Shown here: piece after piece, positions 1 to 10,731 of the stretch
Layout of the letters: every line of letters starts with the position of its first letter
Numbering within the stretch: the first letter of the stretch is position 1
DNA from: Omphalotus guepiniiformis
Taxonomy: Eukaryota > Basidiomycota > Agaricomycetes > Agaricales > Omphalotaceae
DNA length: 64,000 nt
Reading direction: 5' to 3'
Assembly: GCA_028554645.1 (NCBI GenBank)
Contig: JAQOOI010000070.1
Coordinates: forward strand, 1,302,001-1,366,000
Notes under the pieces: generated by a model
Told to the model about the DNA's origin: nothing
Databases searched by the model: none
The model's input: only the letters and a program-made list of their open reading frames with translations
Translations under genes and position numbers: made by a program

Positions 1-416
1 CATTCAAGTGATACTGTAGGGTTACTGACACCGCAGGCCTTTGGCGTCAATGTGCCACTACTTCCGTTGTTTCCCGCAGACATATCAATCAACAGGACGG
101 AAACTGCTTATGGTGTTGATGTGTCTCTGGCGGACCATTACCTTCCTCCGACGGAGTTCTCAGCAGGTGCGGAAGGTGGTCTCGATTTCTATCATTGCAT
201 TCGTTTAGCAATTGCATCTCAGGCCAGCAACACGATGTCCCGTATTCGAACGCGGCACCCGAGTGGAGTCCAACGGGGCTGGCTGAATCTCGGTACGATT
301 GTTTTTTGCAGGCTTTTTTGATGCTTAATGTCTGGGGTAGAAGTCAAACTGACTGGGACTCTTTCATGGCAAATGTCGATGAGTTATTACAGTATGTAAA
401 TTCCAGAGAATTTTGA
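1..416 (+). CDS. Zn2Cys6-family transcription factor, 3' fragment (TF1)
   Basis: This is the C-terminal end of a gene that begins before the window. Frame 1 is open from base 1. Exons are 1-166, 223-292 and 341-416, with introns 167-222 and 293-340 (both GT...AG), ending in TGA at 414-416. The spliced tail ends TDWDSFMANVDELLQYVN, which closely matches the tails of the two complete factors at 508-3748 and 4579-7848 (DDWNSFMENVDQMLHAIN and GDWDVFMSRVDELLQFVN). The last introns also fall at equivalent places. DNA-binding and regulatory domains lie outside the window, so the assignment rests on paralogy. It is convergent with the next gene, 91 bp away. Nothing in this part suggests it is broken. 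Confidence 0.8.
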
Positions 417-507
417 ACGCGTAGCTGGTAGTATAGATATAGCAATAAGTATGTAGTATGTAGTTGTACAACTCTATTCGGTAAAAAATCTACAAGAAAA
501 AATACAT

Positions 508-3500
508 TCAATAACTTACAAATGTTGGACGAACGAAGCTTTGGGTATTGATAGCGTGCAACATCTGATCCACGTTTTCCATGAATGAGTTCCAGTCGTC
601 TTGGTTACTAGTTAAAGAAAATCAATCGATGTTTATTGGAATAAGATACACCTTACCTTGGGTCTGATTCACTATAGACCAACCATGGAGGTAATGGGGC
701 AACTTCAAGATCTTCCAGCCCGGGAAAGCTGGAATAATCTATAGAAGAAAGAACGTCAATGTGAAAAAGTTTTGAAGAAATTGTGGTCTCACGTTCTGAA
801 GTCCCTGGGACAGCAGGGCTCACATGTAGGTCAACGGGAACACTATCACCGGCGCCATGCTGTGCCATGTCGACCACGTAGTTGGCGGAGTATAAATCCA
901 CGTTTGGCAGTGTCTCTGCGCCACTGTAAACGCTCTGCGATGAAGCGAAGGCTGGAATGTAGGGAGAGTAAACGGTCGGTCCTGCAGGGATATTCTGATT
1001 TGTGGGAGCACGTTGAAGCGAGGACTGCCGCTGAGACACACGCTGCGACCCAGCAATTTGCCGCCTAGACTCTACCTCATTTACGACAGAGGCTTGAGAG
1101 TTTCGACCTCTTGATTCCATTTTTTCCAACCCTCTCGTCCGTTTGAGTGAAGGCTGAATCGGAAGCGGAGGTAGTTGGCTGACTGATATCACCGCGTCTA
1201 AAACATCACTGCAATGTGCGAATCGGCATTTGTGCGCTCAATCAAAGGTACGGAAAAACATACCGTAGACGACCTGCTGTCTCATACCTAAAAGTCATCA
1301 GTAACATTCCAAGAGAATCGTGATAAAAACACACTTCACTTCATACATCGTCATGAACTGTAAGCATTTATAGACATCACCCATTTCTCTCGACGAGTTG
1401 GTAGAAGATTTGGTCCGTATCCCATTCCAGAGATTGATTAACAAGATGATTCCACAGCTGAATAGCGGAGCCTGAGCACAAATTATTAGCAAGTGTACGC
1501 AAGGAGCCCTGAGAAACTAACCATAAGATGCGACGTCATGATGGTCTCCGTCCGCTGATGGTGAAGGCTCAACATATGAACGTATGATCGAGCAGCGTTA
1601 GCACAAATGGCAAGAGAGGGGTACCCGGAATTCGAGGTAGTGCCATGACGAATGAAAGGTCTGTGAACAAGAATCTGAAGCCAATAGAACGCCGCGTAGA
1701 GATTTATAGATTGATGATGAAAGACAATGTCCTCCTTCTGAGGGTCCCATTTCACTAAACACTGAAGTCAATGTGGAGAATGATCGTGGTCACAAAGAGA
1801 CTTACAGTGATGAGGAATAGAGTCGAACCATCTGTTCAATGCAGAAGCTAAGTCTGAGACCACCTTATCAGTGATGTCGAGGCCAGAGCCTGTGACAGCA
1901 TCGCCGCATAATTCTGCTCTCCTGACAGTATACTACACAGCTTCATTTCCAGCTCTGCTCGTCGAACAAACATGAAACTCACAATTGCGCGTTTGACTGC
2001 ACCAGCAATAGTCATGAGTTTGACAAAGTGTACCCAATATGACATATAGGTCAGTTTCCCTTCCGGTTGAACAAAGGCCTTGTCCGGGTCAGGATTTTCC
2101 CAATACTCGTCATCGCATTCAAGAGGATACTCGAGGTCAAAACTGGAGCAAATTGAACTTTGGGAAGAAGGGAATCAATGGGAACATACGTACTCATCTT
2201 CAGTTGTGGCCCTAGGTCGCCCAAGAGAAATGCTCATAGAAATGTCCATACACATGAGTTGCCAGAATGCACGTTTCCACTGTTCACCTTCGACGCTGTT
2301 CTTCGGCTGCTTTCTGTGAGCTCCCACCTCCTGAGCGAGTCTTAACCCAAGGCTACCCACTGCCCATGCCGAATCCGATACGGGCGTCGTGTATAAAAAG
2401 GAAGTCATCAACTAGAGAAGAGATAAGCTGAAAATTCCTGAATGAGATGAGTTGAAACGTACGGCATGTAGCTGCACCTCGTTCAGCGACGGTGGCTCGA
2501 CAAACGAGGTGCGCAATTGAATTTGCGTGAAGTACTTCCACCCGAGAGAGTGTATGGAACTCGTGCTGTCGTGCAAGCAACGAGGATCAGTCGAATGTCG
2601 AGCTCCATGTGCGCATACAGCTAAGACCATTGCACCAAAGCCGCGATCTGAAAAATACAACCGTTCTGACAATTGCCTCTCGAACGTTGGGCGATGTAAT
2701 AGGGGGAAGTAGGGGTGAACATTGGTGAAGAATAACGCGACGAGATCGCACAAGAGGTCATCCGGCGGAAAGACAAACGGTATTTCCTCTGGTTGACGTG
2801 AGATATACCACTATACAAAGCTTATGAGCAGCGCATTCAATCAGTCTGGCTATTTTGACTCACATGCGCTACTGACCAAAACTCGGGTCTCCTTTGTCCG
2901 ACAGAGATGGTTTGGCTTTCGCCGTTCAGCTCATCTCTGAGATCGAGTGCCGTGTGTAGAAGCATATATTGACTTGACCTACCCAGGTGGCGACCGTAGG
3001 ATTGCTCAAGCCTTATGCCCTTGACTCGATTGGCAATAGAATCAGCAAGATCGACATCCGAGCCATCGTCATGTTGCCCTGGGGAGGGAGCAGTGGATAG
3101 AGGTGATGGGCCGTCGCTAGATGCTAAAGTGCCCTCTTCTAAGGGATCAAAGTTTGCCGCACGGACTCGATCTAACTCTTTCTCCAAGCTTCGTGCATAT
3201 GCAGCTAGGTTGACTAGCATTTCGCGGACTACATTGGTATCTTTGGGCACAGCATACGACTGTGGTGTAGCAAGAATACTAGACATCAATGATTGAACCT
3301 GTGTATGTTGCTTCCGCGTCGACCTTTTAATCGTCAGAGCAGAAGATACTAGCGATTGACTCCACAACATACCCAATCTTTGGACCGCGTTTCTGTATCT
3401 CGTGTTAATAAACGGACCAGAACGTACAAATGCAATTCAAATACTTTGGTTGTAAACGTATGCACGCAGTCGATATTTAGACTCAAACATCCTGAGCATA

Positions 3501-3748
3501 TTTCATCTGGCATGGAGGCGCTATCACCTAAGAACCAATGGATATATCGGAATTTCATTTTGGAATTGTAAGGTCTGAATGCACATACATCGCACTGTGA
3601 AGTCAAGACATGAGTCGTACTGACCCCGTTCGTATCGGTGAATTAACTCACCTTTTCTCTTGCGACATTCGTCGCAGGCTCTCGGAGCTCTCCTCTTCTT
3701 GGGTCGTATGTGGTCGTTAGGACCAGCAGAGTCATCAGAGTCAGCCAT
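508..3748 (-). CDS. Zn2Cys6 transcription factor with fungal_trans domain (TF2)
   Basis: A nuclear DNA-binding regulator; target genes are unknown. My model has 15 exons: 3652-3748, 3589-3594, 3445-3527, 3373-3392, 2864-3323, 2463-2810, 2194-2411, 1983-2142, 1806-1932, 1522-1754, 1335-1471, 1264-1287, 793-1208, 657-738, 508-607. They sum to 837 codons (836 aa) with every phase consistent and GT...AG at each intron. The basic stretch RPKKRRAPRA precedes a binuclear zinc cluster with cysteines 25, 28, 35, 45, 48 and 55. A coiled-coil-like stretch follows (LAAYARSLEKELDRV), then the fungal_trans-type middle domain (HPYFPLLHRPTFER, SLGRPRATTEDE) and a low-complexity tail. Exon 2 is only 6 nt and completes Val33, Arg34 and the first base of Cys35. 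It is in tandem with TF3 and is the same length. Confidence 0.88.
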
Positions 3749-4578
3749 AAGCTATGAAGAAATCTCCCATATACTTGGAGGTTGGAGTGAAACCCATTAA
3801 ATCTGAGACTCGGCTGACATAAACAAAGTGCCGGCCGGTTTCCCTGTGAGAATTGACACGTGCGCTAGGATGCCGCTTACTAATACGCTTGCTCCCAGCT
3901 TGCCGCGGCAACCTGCTGACACACTCATTGGGGTTAATCCTTCTTGACTTAGGGGCTCTTCAGTCTAGTTACCGTACCTTCGGCGCGAAGACGTCATGTA
4001 ATCATAAAGGATGTTGTAGAAGGGACTCAGGTTATAATATGGCGCGTTTGCAAGAATGAGTGCGATCAATTGATACTTTTTCAAAAAGAAACAAATCGAG
4101 AAACTTACAGTAGCCACCATATATAGGCCGTCGCGTCCGAGTCGCGTCAAACTTGAACGTAGACAGACAGCAAGGAGTTTTATCTGCCTTCGACCTTGAA
4201 CATCGCTCTCAATTCAAATTCTTCCAGAGGGCCGCTCTTAGTCAACATCTCTTTCTTCAAGAACACTCCAGAAGTTCAGCATTTCCGCGATCCCTTACTA
4301 ATAACACACATAGGCCCACCACTTGTGGTAAATATTCTGAGAAGTCACCCGTTTGACGCCAGGCTCCTGGATCACATCATTCACTCTTGTCCCCACCGTT
4401 CGATTGCAGCCTACCGGAGGCAAGCTTGAAAGCAAAACAAGTAACAATTGGTACATCTGTGATGTGCGCTACGCTACAAATGCATTGAGATAAGAATACA
4501 ATAGAAAATAAGTATGTAGACAATGTTCTTAACATGTTTCTAGCGGCTCCTTCAATTCATTCGCTATGGTGAATCAGA
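3749..4578. other. Intergenic, upstream of TF2 and downstream of TF3
   Basis: About 830 bp between two tandem minus-strand genes. It should hold the TF2 promoter and the TF3 3' UTR. Short open frames near 4153-4429 show no family resemblance, codon bias or splice structure. I see no RNA gene or repeat. Confidence 0.6.
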
Positions 4579-7500
4579 TCAAGAAAACCCCTGAGGATTG
4601 ACAAATTGCAAGAGTTCGTCGACTCTTGACATGAATACATCCCAATCCCCATGGCCCCTGAATGTACATTGTGAGCTAAACCAGCAAACAGAAGAAATCA
4701 TCACACACCCTGCATTTCCTGAGCCACTAGCGTCTGACCATTGAGGAGGTGAATCAACCGGGTCCGCGCTCAGATTCAACATTCCCGGCTGAGAAGGATA
4801 CATATATTGATGTCCTATGAGAATAGTAATGAGAGAATATCAATGGGAACAGATCTTGACAGTCCCTTACCGTGTGTACCATCCAAGTTTTGTGTCGCAC
4901 GGTATTCCATATGCTGTGGTGTGTCTCCAAGAATATTCTCTTCGAGGTTGTAGGTAATTATCGGAGATGCGGAAGTCGAGGATGCAATGCTGGTACTCTC
5001 AGAGTTGCTTGGCATCACCCAAGGTCGGAAAGCAGGATTAGGACGATATAATGGCTCAATTGAGAAGGAGCTTTGGTAAGGAGAGGAAGCAGTAACCGCC
5101 AAGGGCAAACGTGAGCTGCTCGAGAATCGCCGTGGGTCAGCAGATGAGCCGCCTTCGGATTTTTCCTCATCAAGAGTCGCATCTTGCATGTAAGCACCGT
5201 GACTAGATTCTCTCGAGCGCTTCAAGGACGGTCGACGCGCATACGGGGGTAAGCAACTGGCGGCCATTACTGCCTCCAGTACGTCACTTAGAGATCTTAT
5301 TCAATACTGAAAGAGAGGGGAAGTGGAGAAGACATACCGTAAACGGCCAGCAGTTTCATATCTAATCCGAATAACTTCAGACCGGATTCTACAAAACTGC
5401 GAGGCAATCTGACTACATACCGTGTTTCGTACAAGCTCATGATCTTGAGGCATCGGTAGACGTCTGCCATTTCCTTGTAAGGATCCTGGATAGATTTTAC
5501 CCTGATCCCCTTCCAAATATTGATTAACAGTATTACTGCGCAACTGAAAACAGGCGCCATTATAGATACACTTCGTTAGCGCCGACACTCTAGCGATTTT
5601 CGCAATTGTACTCACCATTATATGAGGCGACATGACTAAAGTTGACCGTCGATCAACGTCCACCATATGAACGTAGGTACGAGCCGCATTGGCACAAACA
5701 GCAAGGGACGTGAAGTTCAGGGAGGACGTCGGACCGGGTCGAATGAAAGGTTTATGAATTTGAATTTTCACCCAATTATATGCCGAGTATAGCACCAATG
5801 ACTGGTGATGGAAGACGTCATCCTCCCGATTCAGATCCCATTTCACTATTGAAAGTGACAGAGATGAAAATAATCAGCAGACGAGGAAGAAAGCCTTTCT
5901 TACAGTGGTCCGGCATTGTGTCAAGCCAATCTTTCATGGTGGAATCAAGCTCAGTTACAACCTTCTCGCAAGCCTTGATGTCAACATTGTAAGATTTCAT
6001 CGAATCTCCTCCAACGTTGCCAATCTCAGTCTTTCGAATGGCGTACTGTGAAAAGCTAAGCCAGCGCCGACGCTAGAAAGACGAAGACGAACTCACGACC
6101 GTACGTTTAGCAAATGCGACTACATGCAGCAACTTGATGAATTTGACCCAGAACGTCATGTATGAGGGTTTTCCTTCTGGCTGGACGAATGCCAAGTTTG
6201 GATCGGGATGGTCCCAATATTCAGCATCACATTCGATGGGATAATCTATGTCAAAGCTGTGGGTATGATATAGTAAATGCGAAACGTTAAATACGCTTGA
6301 ACACGCACTCATCTTCGGTTGTGGCTCGCGGACGTCCCAGAGCTGTGCTCATGAACAAATCCATCATTACAAGCTGCCAAAATGCAAGTTTCCAAAGCTC
6401 GGCTTCCTTCCTATCTCTTTGCCGCGTCATTTTCTTCCGATGCGCACCTACCTCCTGAGCACAGCGTATTCCAAGTCCCCCGACAGCCCAAGCGGAATCG
6501 GCAATCGGGGTTGTGTATAGGAAAGATGTCGCAAGCTGCAATGGGTCGTCACGCGTCAGCCTAGGCAGAGTCATTGGGGTGGGTTACGTACAGCGCAAAG
6601 TTGTATATCGTACAAAGTTGGGGGATATACGGATGAGGCACGCATAAGCGGGATTTGAGTAAAGTATTTCCAGCCCAGAGAGTGTTCGCTAGTGGACCCT
6701 TCGAATAAGGCGCGAGGATCCTGAGTATGCCGACAACCATGGGCACAAATAGCTAGGATTATTCCACCAAAGCCACGATCAGTCAGATACAGCTTTTCAG
6801 AAATCCCCTTCTCTAGGGTAGGCCGATGAAAGAGTGGAAGGAAAGGGTGTATATGGATGAAGTAATGATCAATAAGTTCTCGCATGAGATCTGCCTCCGG
6901 AAAGACGTAAGGAAGCTCTTCTGGTTCGCGCATGTGATGCCACTGGTGTACTGTTACTTACCAAGAAGAATATAGTCAAGAAACCACTTACAGGAGCTAT
7001 AGACCAAAATTCAGGTCTCTTCTTGCTGTCAGGAAGCGAATGATTATCACCATTTAGCTCGTCCCTGATGTCTAACGCGGTTCGAAGAAGCATTAAATGA
7101 CTTGATTCTCCAATATGTCGGCCTTGAACATGGTCCAGCGTAATACCGTCAACACGGACAGGTAGGTCATCCTCGGAGTCCTCCTGAGGCGAATCTGCCG
7201 ATTGAGAGTATTGCGAATTCTCGTTGAATAATGCAACCCCATTACCAGAGGGATGTGCGCGCCGCGCCAACTCTAGGTCTCTTTCCAGAGCACGAGCGTA
7301 CGTAGCTAGATCAACCAGTAGCGCATTGACAGCCTCAGGATCATCGGGAATGGCAAAAGATTGTGGGGAAGCAAGGATTGAGGTGATCATCATTTGCATT
7401 TCAGAGGGAGCTTTTCGGCTTGATCTGTAGCGATGGCCAATTCAACAAATAGCATCAACCGAAGCTTCATCAACCTCACCCGATTCTTGGCCCTCGCTTC

Positions 7501-7848
7501 TACAGGAGGTCGAGTCATCGTCAATACATGTGAGAGGAGACTATGATTGCCACGAACCCTCTTCGAAGTTGAATGAATACATTCAATCCCGACCGTAGAG
7601 CATCCTGAGCATATGCCGTTTGGCATGGACGCACTATCACCTACAGATACGGCCCTTCAATTCAGCAGAATTCCACGCTCTCGCGAACTGTATTACACAC
7701 ATCGTACTGTATTATACACCAATGTGAGGTCATCTTTTGAAAGCTCAGTGGCAAACATACCTTTCCGTTTACGACATTCATCGCAAGCTCTAGGAGCTCT
7801 TCGTTGTTTCGGTCTTGCTGAATCAGTGTTAGACTTCGAGTCGTGCAT
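4579..7848 (-). CDS. Zn2Cys6 transcription factor with fungal_trans domain (TF3)
   Basis: Paralogue of TF2 with the same 15-exon plan: 7761-7848, 7701-7706, 7558-7640, 7480-7499, 6992-7424, 6592-6942, 6309-6535, 6097-6256, 5904-6045, 5616-5845, 5421-5557, 5338-5361, 4871-5295, 4709-4814, 4579-4657. The sum is again 837 codons. Zinc-cluster cysteines are 22, 25, 32, 42, 45 and 52. Exons 2, 3, 4, 8, 11 and 12 have exactly the same lengths as in TF2 (6, 83, 20, 160, 137 and 24 nt). The ATG at 7848 was chosen by match to the TF2 start; an in-frame ATG at 7875 is possible. One oddity: intron 5558-5615 has a good GTGAGT donor, but the homologous junction ends in TG, with no in-frame AG. It is either a non-canonical intron, a base error or a damaging mutation. 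Confidence 0.82.
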
Positions 7849-10731
7849 GACACTGCCAAAGTACTGGAGATCCAAAGCTATAAATAAGTTACTTGAGTAG
7901 TAAAGAAACCCCGTTCTGCCACAGCAATTGTTCGAGACTCATATGTCCTGGCCTTTGAGTGGAGCGCGACAGTCGAAAAAGCCTTCAAGAAGGACAAGAA
8001 GAAGGATTTATACAGGGCCCCGGAGCAGCGTAATGCGACACCCAAGGTGTATGAGGGTGTATGCAGTGTATGCATGACAAATAATAGATAGCGCCGCGAT
8101 CTCGTAAGAGCCAAGCGCCTCGCTCAGTGCAGGGCAGGTTTTCTCCAAGCAGAAATAGTGTTAGAAGATTTTGGTGATTTTACGACAAATTCACAATTGC
8201 GACCGGACACGAATTGAGATGATAAAAATCGCCAAAAATGAGCCTACTTCCCTTCACACTGGCAGTGAGTTCCCTTGAGCTCCCAGCAGCGATGAATTGA
8301 GACCTACGCAACGTTTTTTGTTTCTAATGGTCGAATACAGGACTCGGATAAGGTTATGTGACCTGACCAGCCGGCAGACTGCGATTTATGTATTTTGAAT
8401 ATTCGTCAGACGGGAGCCACGGTTACTTACCGAACAGTTCTGATCAAGCTGGTACAGCCAAAAGAGGTCAGACCTTCCTAGCTCCTGAGCGCTGTAATTT
8501 AGCAAGGGCTAGAGCGATCAATCATCAATGAGATGAATAAATGAGATGAAATTCATCCAGGGCTTCCTTCAATATGTATCATCGAATCATCAAAGCTACA
8601 CACTTTTCAATGCTGTTTCCCCCAAAAGGTACCGAATGCCAGTGGGTCTTCACTAGCACTGCGTACGTCGCCTACTGGGACGAGCTCGTCAATGTCAATG
8701 AATGCCACCTCACGGCTGCAAACCGCTGTCATGGGCTTGCAGACGCCATGTACCTCGTCAAAGGAGGCCCTTTGCTTCTGAACCAATTCATTGGCAGTTC
8801 GGTCGCACCAGGGACAGAGGAAAGTCCCGGCCGAGTTGCAATAACTGTGCCATCCTAGTTATTCGCCGTGATTTCACAGCATAAAGCAATTGAGTGATGG
8901 ATGCCGCTGGATGGAGCTCGAGACAGGACTCCGGAAAACGCCGTATGCGCAGTTCGAACTCAGAAAATACCACGGTCCGTGCCGGACCTGTTCTGGGCCG
9001 GGCGCGCCGCTCAATTGAGGATAGTGCTTGGATACTTTGTCCGCCAATGTTAACTTCGTCGACTGGCAGTGGCCAAAAATAAAATCCTACTGAAGACTAG
9101 TACGTATGTACGTACTACATATTTACCACGAATACACACAAGGCATTGAAGCTTGAACTTTGAAGGTTAATTTCAGCCCCGATGAATGTGCCGGAGACCG
9201 CGGAAAACAGTTGAAACTAGAGCTCGTAAGTACTAGCATGACTCACTCGAGAAAAACAAGCCTTCATCAGATTGAACCCACATGTCAGTATGTAGGTAAG
9301 TCGGAATAAGAATATACTAGTACTGTTATGTATTCTAATATGTACCCAGGATTCTTATAATCGGCAGCTCAGAAATTGATTCCAATACAAGATAAATGTT
9401 GCTGTTGTTTAAGACTGGATCACCACTTGAGATAACGACTCGGGCCCGCTGTAATTACTTACAAGAATTCTAAACGATCAGGTGCGGGAAGGAGGCTTTC
9501 ACAGATTGAACTTGACTGACACCAACTTCTCGTAACAAAAACAGACCCCAGAAAACGAACTAATAGGCGCGCCATCAAGTCTCCTGGGCGGTACTCGTGC
9601 GCTCATGGTTCCGCAGTGGCCTTTGTGATTGTTGAGTCACCTTCCCGGTTCAGGGGCGTGAAACCGTCCGAATTGACAACTGTAGTATCCACAATCCTAG
9701 AGGCCAATTGTAATCTCAAGCTGCAACGTACATGTAAGTCGATGAAAAGCATCGGGTGTGAACGGAAACGTAGCGTCGACACCTGTCGACATACTTATGT
9801 ATGTACATTCATTAATGGGTTCGGAGAAGCAGCCCCATTCTGATCAGTCCTGCCTTGCCATAGAATGTGACATCGTTGATGGAATTCGACATCTAAAGTC
9901 TGAAGTCTGCCCATGGATAGTTGAGGTCGGCGCGCCCAAGTAATCTGTTCAACAGTCATTCTTGTCCTCAGGCTCCTTTGAATCAGGCCTTCGTACGAGT
10001 AGGGCACAAATATATTGTTATCACTGATAGTCTCTTTTCGATCAAGATGCCTATCAAAGGAGCAATGAAATGACGGATCTTGCCTCGGAAAAGCCGAGAG
10101 CCAGGAGAAGCCCTAATCGCAAGTAGAGATCAGAAAGAATTGTGAGTTAGGAACGTACAGAAGACATCGTTCTTTGTGAAAAGAAATATTACAGATCCAG
10201 ATAAGACAGATGTCAGATGTCAAGAATCAGAAAGAAAAACAGGATCGAAGAGAAAGGGACAATGCAATCAGCACCACTCAGTGGACCGGCATGAACCATA
10301 AGATGAAAAACTTGAGAACACATAATGTGTGAAGGAAACCAATAGAAAAGCGGGAGACTCAAGACCGAGAACGATTGAAATAAGACAAGAGCAGGAAGAC
10401 ACTGAATCTATTTGAATTCAAGCAATGAAATCATCCACGGAGCTTTCAGAGAATACCAAGATCATTTGCTCAAGAAAACGTCCACCGCTCACCAGTGTAT
10501 GAGGTCCAGGCTCTCTTCCCTGTGATAGGTAACTCCTTCCGTCACCACAGAGTAAAAATACAGATCGGCAACCCCAGAAGGGCTCCCCTTCCCGAGCCTA
10601 ACCAACTCCTGCTTGAGCGTCCAAGAAGCTCCACTAAGCATCATGCAAATCAGATGCTTGAGGTCGGAAAGGGTGGGAATGCTCCTGATTGAGCTTAGCT
10701 TTACAGAGATGGTTCGCCTGGAACAATCAGT
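7849..10731. other. Long gene-free spacer
   Basis: Nearly 2.9 kb with no gene I can support. Open frames (for example 8574-8858 and 9616-9843) are short, lack family signatures and do not join by splicing. The stretch contains three copies of the palindrome GGCGCGCC (9001-9008, 9566-9573, 9929-9936) and several GTAC-rich runs near 9097-9115. It could be the TF3 promoter region plus eroded sequence. Confidence 0.6.
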
